Assembly (NCBI RefSeq): GCF_019320115.1
Contig: NC_089588.1
Span: 116,842,123 to 116,906,122 of the forward strand
DNA from: Miscanthus floridulus
Taxonomy: Eukaryota > Streptophyta > Magnoliopsida > Poales > Poaceae
DNA: 64,000 nucleotides
Direction: 5' to 3'
In this document: piece by piece, positions 1 through 10,480 of the stretch
Layout: every line of letters starts with the position of its first letter
Position numbering within the stretch: the first letter of the stretch is position 1
Notes under the pieces: generated by a model
What the model was told of the DNA's origin: nothing
Seen by the model: the letters and a program-made list of their open reading frames with translations, nothing else
Databases searched by the model: none
Made by a program: the position numbers and the translations under genes

Positions 1-255
1 CGGACAAAACTTAAAAAGGAGTACTCAGTGTCACGTAATAGACCAGAAGAGCATAATAATTACATCATCCCTATGAGAGCTCCAATTCCATGTGCGTCGA
101 AATTCAAATGAGGCGGATGCTAATTGGGCAAAACACAGAAACCAGAGGACGAGGAAAATAATGAGAAATTAGATATTCCAATAATAAGGAAGTAAATGTG
201 GGAGAAAGAAAAATAAAATACGAGTGACAAAAGCGGTAAAGAATGTGTCTTCTGT
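1..255. other. AT-rich flank left of the gypsy element
   Basis: I see no gene or repeat structure here. It is the DNA into which the gypsy element at 261-14258 inserted; the last five bases (256-260, GTTGC) are the left target-site duplication. It rejoins the sequence at 14264 in the pre-insertion locus. Confidence 0.6.
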
Positions 256-260
256 GTTGC

Positions 261-1018
261 TGTTGAGACTTGTGGTCTCAGACAATGTGGTGGAGGTAGA
301 GGCCTCCGCTCGCCAAGCGTTGCCCTCAGGCGGAGGCTCGGGGAACAGACACTACAAGCGGGCGTGTAGAGAAATAGCACGTAAAGCTAGGGTTTCATTA
401 ATTCATCCACCAACCTGACGCTGTTACAAGTGTTCCCTATTTATAGGGCTCAACTACCACTTTTACAGAGTTTACAATAATACCCTTCAACTGCTACAGT
501 ACATTCTCGGTATATTCCACCGCACGCTTTTCCTCTCGGGGGTAATCTTGTCATGTCGCCCTCAGGTACTGGGCGTGCGCGATCAGCCATCCCATCAGGC
601 CTCAGGATTCGGCGATGGGCCTTTGGGCCTCCGCCGTTGGTCTCCGCCCCTGGGACGCCGAGGCCGCAGACCCCCGACGCCCAGTATTGCCGTCCTCCTG
701 CTTGGGTCTTTGCCCCTAGGAGCGGAGGCCGAACCGACGCGCCCGCGCCGTCCACGAGCGCCTTCCTCTGGTTACCTGCACACACATGTAGGTAACGTTG
801 GCACTTGATTAGCCTTGCAGCGGGGCGGCCTCCGCCCCCTCTGCCCGGAGACGCCTACGAGCTAGCCGGGCGGAGGCTGCGTCAGGGTTACCGGCAGCAT
901 CCTGCAAGCAGTCTGCAGGCAGTCTGAGAAACCGTCATGTTTCTGGGTCTGGAGGCATGGTAGCTGGGCCTTTGGTTAGGTAGTTGGTCGGATACGTCTC
1001 TGCGAACTCCCGACCGTG
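261..1018 (-). repeat. 3' LTR of the gypsy element, larger part
   Basis: 758 bp of the 3' LTR. Together with 9119-9154 (36 bp) it makes exactly 794 bp, the same length as the 5' LTR at 13465-14258. The break point carries the GTG duplication of CACTA-1 (1016-1018 and 9116-9118). Confidence 0.93.
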
Positions 1019-1256
1019 CACTAGTACAGAGACGGCCTTTACTCCCGGTGGGTTACCCCCTCTAGTCCCGGTTCCCCACACGGGAGCAAGCATCCGGGAC
1101 TAAAGGGTGGTCCTTTAGTCACGGGTCAGGAACCGGGACTAAAGGGGGACCTTTAGTCCCGGTGGGTAACACCAACCGGGACTAAAGGTGCCTCCTGACA
1201 TGCCACGAGGCCGGCACCCTTTTGTCCCGGTTGGTAATACCAACCGGGACTAAAGG
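1019..1256. repeat. CACTA-1 3' terminal and subterminal repeats
   Basis: Multiple inverted motifs of TTTAGTCCCGGTTGGT and its complement form hairpin-prone pairs, as expected for binding sites of the element's DNA-binding protein. They match the CACTA-2 right end (63405-63648). Confidence 0.9.
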
Positions 1257-1355
1257 TTAAATTTTTTTCTTTTTTCTTTTCTTTTCATTTTTTGTTTTCT
1301 TTTCAAAATAGGTTTTCGAAGTCGTATTGTACGCTGCTAATTATACATTTATACG

Positions 1356-1489
1356 CGTGTATAGTATGTTTCGGTTCAAGCACAATGAACGTATTACATC
1401 ACACAATTCAAGCATAGAATATATAGCGTGTATAGTATGTTTCGGTTCAAGCACAATGAACGTATTAAATCACACAATTCAAACATAGA

Positions 1490-1495
<6 letters not shown>
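1356..1495. repeat. 70-bp tandem duplication plus simple repeat border
   Basis: The unit beginning CGTGTATAGTATGTTTCGG occurs twice in tandem (about 1356-1425 and 1426-1495). CACTA-2 has one copy at the equivalent place (63240-63320), so the duplication arose in CACTA-1. Confidence 0.8.

Positions 1496-1576
<81 letters not shown>
1493..1576. repeat. (TA)n microsatellite
   Basis: About 80 bp of TA dinucleotides in the 3' non-coding part of CACTA-1. CACTA-2 has a shorter array at the equivalent site (63196-63250). Confidence 0.9.
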
Positions 1577-1583
<7 letters not shown>

Positions 1584-1720
1584 ATATATGCATGCATGCA
1601 TCGTATATATATTTATATGCATGCATGCATGTGTGTATTTTACATTATATTATTTCATGTGCATATATTACAAAAGATTGCATTACAGTTGTTGTGATAT
1701 AACAAGTTTCCTCTCATCCT

Positions 1721-1908
1721 CTAGCTTGGCTTCTATGGCAGTGTTGGGTCGAAGTAGAACTCGCCCTTGGAATCGATGACCTGGTCATTAAAAAAACCGG
1801 CTATAGACTCTTGAATTGCTTTGATTTGGTCTTGCCGATGACCTTTTCCTCCAACCATCGAGCCTACAGGTTTGAATTAAAGGGAAATAAATTAATATAT
1901 GTACATAC

Positions 1909-1996
<88 letters not shown>

Positions 1997-2692
1997 ACAT
2001 AGTAACACAATCAATAATAATAATTAAATGAATATATAGTGTATTTTTAACGTACTTTGAGGGTCTCTGTAGGAGTTCTTTGGGAGACCACCTTGATAAA
2101 CTTGCAAACATAGTAACCACACTAGTTGTTTCCCTGTTCCTGCCTCAGACACCACTTTACGAGAAAAGATTTATCATCCTTTCTGGTGATCCGGTGAAAG
2201 CTATATGTTTAATTAATAAAGATGATGCGATTTAGGGGACTTACTATCAAAGGGATTACATTCAGTGGTGCTTTACATTTTTCCATGTGTTGCTTCTCAA
2301 TAAAGGTTTTCCAAACACTACCCAATAAAAAAATTGCCACGTCATCAGATATAGTTAATCATCATGTTTGTGTGTATATATAGTTGCTAGAGATACCGAA
2401 ATTACCTCTGGATAATATCTATCATATCTTGGTAGTCTTGTTGTGGTTTTCTCATCGAGTCGTAGATTATCAAGTGACTTTTCACCAGATCGATGTCCAT
2501 CAATATCCAGTGATTGCTGCATGTGTTTATAGGATATAACGCATAACACTCATTAATTAACTAGAATCAACATATGAGCCATTAAGAATGATCGACATTA
2601 TTAACACTCACTTGAAGTTGTAGGGAAAGAGTATATCCTTCTTGTGGCGTTGGTTCACTAAGAAGTTCATGAAGTTAGTCTCTGACTCAGAC
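1721..2692 (-). pseudogene. CACTA-1 ORF2 remnant: last exons of the Ulp1-like domain
   Basis: The exons correspond to CACTA-2 62165-63069. They include the exon with NHWILMDID and IYDSMRKP (about 2522-2410), the GNNYCGYYVCKFI-type catalytic Cys exon, and the last exon ending at TAG 1723-1721. The His exon keeps CAG at the codon where CACTA-2 has TAG. The last exon lacks one base relative to CACTA-2 (GTCATCGGC versus GTCATACGGC, near 1837), which shifts its frame. Everything upstream, including the start codon and Transposase_24-like region, is removed by the internal deletion whose junction is at 2692/2693, so no functional protein is expected. Confidence 0.85.
1919..1993. repeat. (TA)n microsatellite in the ORF2 last intron
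   Basis: About 75 bp of TA dinucleotides lie between the Cys exon and the last exon of the ORF2 remnant. In CACTA-2 the same intron has only about 14 bp of TA (62870-62884). Confidence 0.9.
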
Positions 2693-3051
2693 TTAAAAAT
2701 ATGGATTTTTTTTCTTTATTGCACATAAGAAAAATCTATAACCTAACTTTTTTATTTTTTGTTATAATTATAAAACATAATGTAACTAATATTTATTATT
2801 TCGTTAATGCAAAAATGCAGTGTTTAATTAAAATTATTAAAACTATTGGTTTTGGACAGGAAATTTGTTTTCACATCATTTGAACGTTAATATTTTAATT
2901 TTTCATCACTCAATATCCTAATTTAACTTTTCGAGAGAGAAATCCCACCAAATCAAACATTGATTTAATTTGAAACACGATATAATAAACATCTGAATTC
3001 ACAATTATTACATAATATCTCAAACACACACTACATTAAATAACTATATCA

Positions 3052-6000
3052 TCAAGTGGGCACAGTTGTGAACTTCTTCTTTACGTATGTCCCTTGGTTA
3101 TGATCGCGTCGTAACCATGGAGTGTCCTCATCATTTACCAAGATGCTAGGGTCTTTGTTCACTTTGAAGGACAGAATTCGATCATCATTTTCATAATCTT
3201 CTGACATGTCTGACTTGTCCTCAATTCCCACGATGACTCTTTTCCCTGAAAGAACTATGTGGCGCTTTGGCTTTTTGGTTGAGTCATTATTGTTTTTCCC
3301 TCTTTTTGGTTTGGTAGACATATCATTGACATAGAACACCTGATTCACATCCTTGGCAAGGACGAATGGTTCGTCTTTGTACCCAATATTACTAAGGTCT
3401 ACTGTTGTCATTCCATACTCGTTGTCTACTGTTACTCCGCCTCCGCTCACCTTGACCCATTGGCACTTGAACAATGGGATCTTCAAAGTAGGTGCATATT
3501 CTAGTTCCCATATTTCATCTATGCTACCATAATATGTCTGCTTATTCCCATTTGGGTCTGTGGCATCTATGCGGACACCACTGTTTTGGTTGGTACTCCT
3601 TTTATCTTGGGCTACTGTGTAGAATATGTTCCCATTTATCTCGTACCCTTTGTATGTGACGATATGCCATGATGGATGCATAGCCAATAAATATAGTTGC
3701 TCATGTATGCTCTCATCACCTTGACATTTTTTCGCAACCAACCGCCGAAAGTTTCCATGTGCTTACACGTAATCCAAGCATCAGTCTTCCCTAGAAACTC
3801 GGATCGCAAGAGATCCTTGTGTGTCTCAATATACGGATCTACCAAAGAGGAGTTCTGTAGAACTGTGTAGTGCGCTTTATTGAAATAATCATCCTCCATA
3901 CCAATATGTGTTTTCCTCCCTAGTGTCCCCTTTCCGCTTAGTCTCCCCTCATGTCTCGATTCAGGAACACCAATCGAGTCAAGGTTGGGAATAAAGTCAA
4001 CACAGAACTCAATGACCTCTTCTGTTCCATAGCCCTTGGCGATGCTTCCTTCTGGGCGAGCACGGTTGTGAACATATTTCTTCAGGACTCCCATAAATCT
4101 CTCTAAGGGAAACATATTGTGTAGGAACACAGGACTGAGAATGAAAATCTCCTTGACTAGGTGAACTAGGAGGTGTGTCATGATGTCAAAGAAGGAAGGA
4201 GGGAACACCAACTCAAAGCTGACGAGACATTGAACCACATCATTCTGTAGTTTAGCTAGATCAGTTGGATCAATTGCCTTCTGAGAAATTGCATTGAGGA
4301 ATGCACATAGCTTCACGGTGGCTAGACGTACATTTGGAGGTAGAATTCCTCTTAATGCAACTGGAAGTAATTGCGTCATGAGAACGTGACAGTCATGGGA
4401 CTTTAAGTTATAGAATTTCTTCTCTGGCACATTTATAATACCCTTTATATTCGAGGAGAATCCAGATTGTACCTTGATGTTGTTTAAGCATTCAAACATG
4501 ATTTCCTTCTCCTCTTTGCTTAGAGTGTAGCTGGCAGGACGTAGGTAATGGCGTCCATCATCTGTCTTCTCTGGATGCAGGTTGTCTCTTTCTCTCAAAC
4601 AACGCAGGTCCTGTCGTGCTTCAAATGTGTCCTTAGGCTTTCCATACACACCCATGAAGCCTAGCAGGTTCACACAAAGATTCTTCATCAGGTGCATCAC
4701 GTCGATCGAGCTACGGACCTCTAGGACTTGCCAATAGGGTAGGTCCCAAAATATGGACTTCTTCTTCCACATGGGAGCGTGACCGTTAGCGTCGTTCGGA
4801 ATAGGTTGGCTGCCATGTCCTTTTCCAAAGATGACTTTCACATCATTGACCATATCAAGTACATCCTCACTGGTTCGGTTGTGAGGCTTGGTCAGGTGGT
4901 CTGCCTTCCTTTTAAAATGCTTGCCTTTCTTTCTTACGGGGTGATTTGTAGGAAGAAATCGACGATGGCCAAGGTACATGACCTTTTGACATTTTTTCAA
5001 GAATACACCTCTAATATCACCGAAGCAGTGTGTGCATGCATTATATCCCTTGTTTGACTGTCCTGAAAGATTACTTCGAGCAGGCCAATCATTGATTGTT
5101 ACGAACAACAATGCTCGCAGATCAAAGTGTTCCTGTTTGTACTCATCCCACACACGTACACCTTCTTTATTCCACAAAATGAGAAGTTCATCAATAAGTG
5201 GTCTCAGGTACACATCGATGTCATTGCCAGGTTGCTTCGGGCCTTGGATGAGCACATGCATCATAATGAACTTTTGCTTCATGCATAGCCAAGGAGGAAG
5301 GTTGTAGATACTTAGAGTAATAGGCCAAGTGCTATGACTATTGTTCTGCTCTCCAAAAGGATTGATACCATCTGTACTTAAAGCAAACCTTAAGTTTCTT
5401 GCGTCATTTGCAAACTCCGGGAATTCTCTATCGATTGCTCTCCACTGGGACCCATCAGTAGGGTGTCTCAACATATTGTCTACTTTACAGTCTTCTTTGT
5501 GCCATCGCAACAATTTTGCATGTTCTTTGTTTCTGAACAGACGTTTCAAGCGTGGTATTATAGGAGCATACCACATAACCTTTGCGGGGATTTTCTTCCG
5601 CGGACGTTCGCCCTCAACATCACCAGGGTCATCTCGCCTGATCTTATACCGCGATGCATGGCATACCGGGCATGCATCCAATTTCTTGTACTCTTTGCCA
5701 CGATACAGGATACAGTCATTAGGACATGTATGTATCTTCTTGATTTCTAGCCCCATAGGACAGACAACTTGTTTTGCTTCGTAGGTAGTGGCAGGCAATT
5801 CATTGTCCTTCGGAAGCATCTTCTTTTGGATTTTTAGTAACTCTCCAAATCCCTTGTCAGATACACCATTCTTTGCCTTCCATTGCAGCAATTCTAGTGT
5901 GGTTCCCAACTTTTTCTGCCCTGCATCACAAGTTGGGTACAACAATTTGTTGTGATCTTCTAGCATCCACTCGAACTTGATCTTCTCCTTTTCACTTTCA

Positions 6001-6406
6001 CATTCTCTTTGTGCGTCATGAATGACCTGACAAAGATCATCAGCATGCTCATCTTCTGTGGCTACCTCTTCTTCAGCTTCTCCCATTGCAGTATCATTGA
6101 AGAACGCACCATCGGGAATAATATCATTGTCGTCCCATTGTTCTTCTTCACCTTCTTCCATTACAACGCCGGTTTCTCCGTGCTTCGTCCAACAAATATA
6201 GTTTGGCATGAAACCCGACTTCAACAAGTGTGAATGAAGAGTCCTTGAGCAAGATATTTCACCGTATTCTTACATATGGCACATGGGCAGCACATGAAAC
6301 CGTCGCGTTTGTTTGCCTCGGCCGCACGTAACAAAGAGTGCACGCCGTCAATGAACTCTTGGGAGCAGCGATCAGCATTGTACATCCAATGCCGGCTCAT
6401 CTGCAT
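3052..6406 (-). pseudogene. tnp2: CACTA-1 TNP2-type transposase, two 1-bp deletions
   Basis: It is collinear and very similar along its whole length with the intact 1,118-residue transposase of CACTA-2. Order of parts: N-terminal transposase-associated Cys-rich domain (CCPCAICKNTV), the tnp2 family core with STDGINPFGEQ, DUF4218 (SHDCHVLMTQLLPVALRG) and C-terminal DUF4216 (YKGYEINGNIFYTVAQ). One base is missing near 6253 (ATATCTTG versus ATATCCTTG in CACTA-2), and one A is missing from a run near 3730. Both shift the frame, so the protein breaks after about 50 residues and again before DUF4216. The central 863-residue frame (6227-3636) is otherwise open. Confidence 0.92.
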
Positions 6407-6488
6407 TACATGACATAAATACCATATTAAAACCTAGATCATAATTAATTATTTATACAACATGTGTGCCACCACAAAAGGTACAAAT

Positions 6489-7024
6489 TTATGAAAGCAT
6501 CGCTACAATGTAGACAATCCCAACTACCACTAAAAGAACTAAAGCTAAAATACATTTCAGGAGCACAAGGATTTCACGACCAATCTCAACTAAAACAGAC
6601 ACATCCCCCGATTGTGCAACATTTTTGGGCTTCTTCGGCTGGATCACTGTCTCATTAGCCGTCGTATCTACCTGTTGTGCAAGATATTTTTGCACGAGTT
6701 CAACATACTCTTCCTCCCAGTAGAAGTCTGAACATCGTCCACTGCCATCCCACTGAAATTAAAACAAAAAATTAGAACTTTAATCACAACCATCATGAAA
6801 ATAGGTATAAACTAACCATAATCATTAAATACGATAAAATAACTCACATTACGATCCGGACACTTGTAGAAGATACGATCCTTGTTGGGACCCTCCTTCT
6901 TCACTCGGTACTCCATCACAATCTTCGTCTCATCATGACACTTGCCACATGGAATGAGAGGGAGGCCCGGCCTAAATCGCTTTGGAAACCCATGAGAGGC
7001 CGAGGACCCGGAAGCAGTTGCCAT
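6489..7024 (-). CDS. Small GRF zinc-finger protein with C-terminal membrane segment (CACTA-1 ORF0)
   Basis: There are two exons: 7024-6848 (59 codons) and 6752-6489 (87 codons plus TAA), with a GT-AG intron. The 146-residue product has a GRF zinc finger with Cys 26, 29, 55 and 66, the motif KEGPNKDRIFYKCP and RCSDFYWEEEYVELV. A short linker and a C-terminal hydrophobic segment (about residues 122-145, LVLLKCILALVLLVVVG) follow. GRF fingers bind single-stranded nucleic acid in other proteins; a role here is not known. It lies directly upstream of TNP2 on the same strand and is the only CACTA-1 gene without an obvious lesion. The start is the first ATG and matches CACTA-2 52744. Confidence 0.82.
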
Positions 7025-7033
7025 CTACTCTCT

Positions 7034-8880
7034 ATACTCATTTTTTAATACAATATAAATTTCTCATTTTATAAACAAATAAAATTAAGAAACTATAGAA
7101 TTATCTATATCTCTAAACAATGATATTTTTAATGGTCATTGTGTTCTCGTCTTTTACTACGGCAGGTAAGTAATTCACATGATATTTCCACAAATTAACA
7201 GAAGAATAGGAGTGTACACACATAACAATCAGTACTAGTTGACCTTGCTTACGTTTGGATATGGTGATTGACAGACTACTACGACGATATCCGGACGTGT
7301 GAATAAATAACCATCAGTACTAGTTGACCTTGCTTACATGATCATCTCGGCGAGCATTTCTCCACCGGACGGCACTGTACTTGGCCACGGAAGAGCTCCG
7401 ATTCTACGAGGAAGGGAACACGGTCTTCCACGACCGTTGCTGCTCTCCCTCATAGAATCAAAGCTCCTCCTTGACGTCCATTACCGCTCGACAGAGAACA
7501 TGCTCGCCGACATGAACACGGTCCGCTAGTTCAACTAGCTACTTTAACCTTCCTTCATGTAAATATGCAAGCTTGAAGTGATTTTGAGCTCAAATTGCTT
7601 ATGAATGAAAAAAACCACAATAAAGAACCATATATATATATATATATATAGTGAACAAAATGGGATAAGACAATGATGAAACATGAGAGTATGAAGTTGG
7701 TAACCTTTAGAACCAAAAAAATCGATGGAGGAATCGAAGAAATCGATTGAGGAATCGAAGAATGGATGGAGAAAGAGCAAGAACACTGCTTAAATTTAAA
7801 TTTAAGCTCTCAGGCGGGCTCGGGGAGGAAGAAGATGGCCAACAGGATTTATAGCTCAAAAACATGTTTTAATAAATAACCATCCATACTAGTTGACCTT
7901 GCTTACGTGATCATCTCGGTGAGCATTTCTCCATCGGACGGCACCGTACTTGGTCAAGGAAGAGCTCCGATTCTACGAGGAAGGGAACACGGTCTTCCAC
8001 GACCGTTGCCGCTCTCCCTCGTAGAATCAAAGCTCCTCCTTGACGTCCGTTACCGCTCGGCAGAGAACATGATCGCCGAAATGAACACGGTCCGCAAGTT
8101 CAACTAGTACGGATTTTCTATAATTTTCTAACTATTTTCTAAGTTTTTCATTTCATAAAAAGTTAAAATAAATGTTTAGTCGCAGAGTCCATAGAAATGA
8201 CCATATTTTGACCTAGCAACGCATTGTCAATTGTCATTGCATTGCATTGCACCCCGGACCGGACTCCGAACAATAAAATACTATGGTCGATCGATGCCGT
8301 TCTTTGTCGTACAGTCGCACAGCGACGGCCGATGGACCCGTTCAACCACCAAATCTATCAGGCCCGGCTGTTCGGGCGTATCGTCAAAAGAGAACGGATT
8401 TGCTTTCTATTGCACGGCCTTGCATTGCATCTGTCATACCAGTCGGAGGCACTAGTCCATATACTCATTTTTTAATACACTATAAATTTCTAATTTTATA
8501 AACTAATAAAATTAAAAAACTCTAAAATTCTCTATATCTCTAAACAATGAAGTGTGCTATGCATGCTACAAATAAATGGTGAATACTAGTTTTTAATAGC
8601 TACTTTAACCTTCCTTCATGTAAATATGCAAGCTTGAAGTGATTTTGAGCTCAAATTGCTTACAAATGAAATACAACCATAATAAAGAACCATATATATA
8701 TAGTGAACAAAATGAGATAAGACAATGGTGAAAAATGAGAGTATGAGATTGGTAACCTTTACAACTGAAGAATCAATGGAGGAATCGAAGAAATCGATGG
8801 AGGAATCAAAGAATGGATGGAGGAGGGAGGAAGAACACTAGTGCAGTGAGCTTCAAAATGTGCTGAGCTCGGGCTCGAGG
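7034..8880. repeat. CACTA-1 5' leader with internal tandem duplications
   Basis: A block starting ACTAGTTGACCTTGC and ending near a second ACTAG occurs at about 7318-7535 and 7888-8107. A block starting CTACTTTAACCTTCC occurs at 7540-7790 and 8600-8830. An AT-rich block (ACTCATTTTTTAATAC) occurs at 7037 and 8462. These are rearranged, duplicated copies of the leader between the TNP2 promoter end and the GRF gene. Open frames inside (for example 7338-7529, 7907-8107) only mirror the repeats. Confidence 0.75.
8163..8460. other. Unmatched 300-bp insert in the CACTA-1 leader
   Basis: This stretch, with a GCATTGCATTGCA repeat near 8235, has no counterpart in the CACTA-2 leader. I recognise no gene or terminal repeats, so it may be filler DNA from the rearrangement that made the leader duplications. 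Confidence 0.4.
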
Positions 8881-8904
8881 AGGAAGAAGGGATACGACCG
8901 ATAT

Positions 8905-9115
8905 ATAAATGGGGGTCCTTTAGTCCCGGTTGGTGGCTCCAACCGGGACTAAAAGTCCCTACCACCTCTGTCTGGCGCAGTAGCTGTTGGGAGGGACCTT
9001 TAGTCCCGGTTGGAGCTACCAACCGGGACTAAAGGTATCTCTAGTCCCGGGCGCAAAAAATGCCGGGACTAGAGCCCATTTTGGCCGAGGATCAAAGGTC
9101 TGTTTTCTACTAGTG
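8905..9115. repeat. CACTA-1 5' terminal and subterminal repeats
   Basis: Inverted pairs of CCTTTAGTCCCGGTTGG and its complement; the terminus is CACTAGTAGAAAACAG on the minus strand. A TATA-like stretch (8901-8910) sits just inside, giving a promoter reading left into the GRF and TNP2 genes. It corresponds to CACTA-2 51249-51590. Confidence 0.88.
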
Positions 9116-9118
9116 GTG

Positions 9119-9154
9119 TAGGTCTCCGCCACTCTCGGAAGCCGTGTTACAACA
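9119..9154 (-). repeat. 3' LTR of the gypsy element, first 36 bp
   Basis: This is the start (minus strand) of the 3' LTR, ending at TTACAACA (9154) and matching 14223-14258. It is cut from the rest of the LTR by CACTA-1. Confidence 0.92.
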
Positions 9155-9166
9155 GTTCCCCCTTTT
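9155..9166 (-). other. Polypurine tract of the gypsy element
   Basis: AAAAGGGGGAAC on the minus strand ends exactly at the start of the 3' LTR, as expected for the plus-strand primer of reverse transcription. Confidence 0.8.
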
Positions 9167-9628
9167 GAGACCATGGTCCGCCCGAGCGTGTCGTGAGCTC
9201 AAAAACACCCTAAGCAAGGACGTCCGTGGGGGCGGAGACCGCGCGTAGTCACGTCTCCGACCAATCCCTGTAGGCCCCCCCTGGCCCGCTCTGGCACGGC
9301 CGCTGGTCTTCTCATAGTAGGCGTTAGGCTGGAAAACTAGCCATTGTCCTATGCTGTGGCCGTTTACGTCATATTGCTTTCCGATGTATACCTTGTGACT
9401 TCTTCGGATATGACCGTTGGGCGGCAGGCGAATTCTCCGGAGATGACCGTTGTGCGGCGGGAGCCGAACCGCTCGCCCGCGGCCTATATAAGTGCGGGGT
9501 TGGTGGCGGGGTCCCCCCTCGCACTGCTCATTCGCTTTCCTTGCCTCTAAGAAGTCGCTCTCTGCTCTCTTCGCTTTCGCCTGAGCTGCCTTCGCGCATT
9601 CCATCTTTCCGCTTGTGTCTTCCGCCTA
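9167..9628 (-). other. gypsy internal region next to the polypurine tract
   Basis: This 460-bp GC-rich stretch lies between the 3' LTR and the CACTA end at 9629. An open frame on the minus strand from 9604 starts with an Ala/Lys/Glu-rich helix (KAAQAKAKRAESDFLEARKA) and then becomes Arg/Pro-rich; I recognise no domain. A TATATAA motif sits on the plus strand near 9485. It may be a remnant of the region downstream of pol. Confidence 0.4.
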
Positions 9629-9969
9629 CACTACATCAAAAAACATTTCTAGGGGCGGTTGTAGACCATTTGTAGGGGCGGTTTGCCCAGCCGCCCCTAC
9701 GCAAGGGTCTCTACAAATCATGCATTTGTAGGGGCGGTTCCCAGGCCACCCCTACAAATAGATTTGTAGGGGCGGCTAGTGTTTCCAGCCGCCCCTACAA
9801 ATCTATTTGTAGGGGCGGCTCTTATTACCAGCCGCCCCTATAAATCTATTTGTAGGGGCGGCTGTAGTACCAGCCGCCCCTACTAATAGATTTGTAGGGG
9901 CAGCCGTAGTACCAGCCGCCCCTACAAACAGATATTTCTAGGGGCGGTTCAATCTAGAACCACCCCTAC

Positions 9970-10480
9970 AGTACGTTTTCCAACAAAAAATCAAATTTTC
10001 AATTCAAAATCACTTTGTCGAACGTCCCACAACCAACGTTCCGAACCGCGTTCGCGTTGCCGAACGCCCCGCGACCAACGTTCTGATCCGCGTTCGCGTT
10101 GCCGAACGCCCTGTGACCAGCGTTCGCGTTGCCGAACACCCCGCGACCACGACTACAAGCATAAGAGTATTTTATAAACTACAATTACAAGTCCAATTCA
10201 CATGAATATATACAATCCATCATTAAATATACAAATTCCATACACATTGTTATCAATGTCCTAGAGCTAGCCTTTCAGTCTCACGAAGGTGTTGGTACTG
10301 AGGATTTGTATCTAACTCAGACTCTCGGTCATGGTAGGTGCCTCTGATGTGTACAATCTGGTCCAATATGAAGTTGCAAAGGTCGCCGACGAGCTCTAAG
10401 AGTTGGTCATCCTTGTATGGGTCTCTTTTCATTCCTTTCTCTTCTCTCCACTACAAGAAAACAAGTTTTGGTTTAGTATT
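9970..10480. other. 3' non-coding part of the CACTA fragment
   Basis: It contains a short repeat cluster of GTTCGCGTTGCCGAACGCC type (10020-10150) followed by AT-rich DNA. I see no coding exon that I can support. Confidence 0.4.

Larger units (their letters stand above)
1019..9115 (-). mobile_element. CACTA-1, 8.1-kb En/Spm-type DNA transposon
   Basis: The ends are CACTAGTACAGAGAC (1019) and, inverted, CACTAGTAGAAAACAG (9115), flanked by the 3-bp duplication GTG (1016-1018, 9116-9118). It sits in the gypsy 3' LTR. Genes lie on the minus strand: GRF/membrane protein (7024-6489), TNP2 (6406-3052, two frameshifts) and only the 3' exons of ORF2 (2692-1721). Compared with CACTA-2 it lacks 5,086 bp (CACTA-2 positions about 57080-62164), which removes most of ORF2 and the internal repeat/promoter block. 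It is therefore non-autonomous for ORF2, and probably for TNP2. Confidence 0.95.

Noticed and set aside
1394..2002. Tyr/Ile-repeat proteins
   Set aside because: They are translations of TA dinucleotide arrays.
9640..9970. CRISPR-like array of short repeats
   Set aside because: Motifs alternate in orientation, spacing is irregular and they adjoin a CACTA terminus; they are transposon subterminal repeats in a plant genome.
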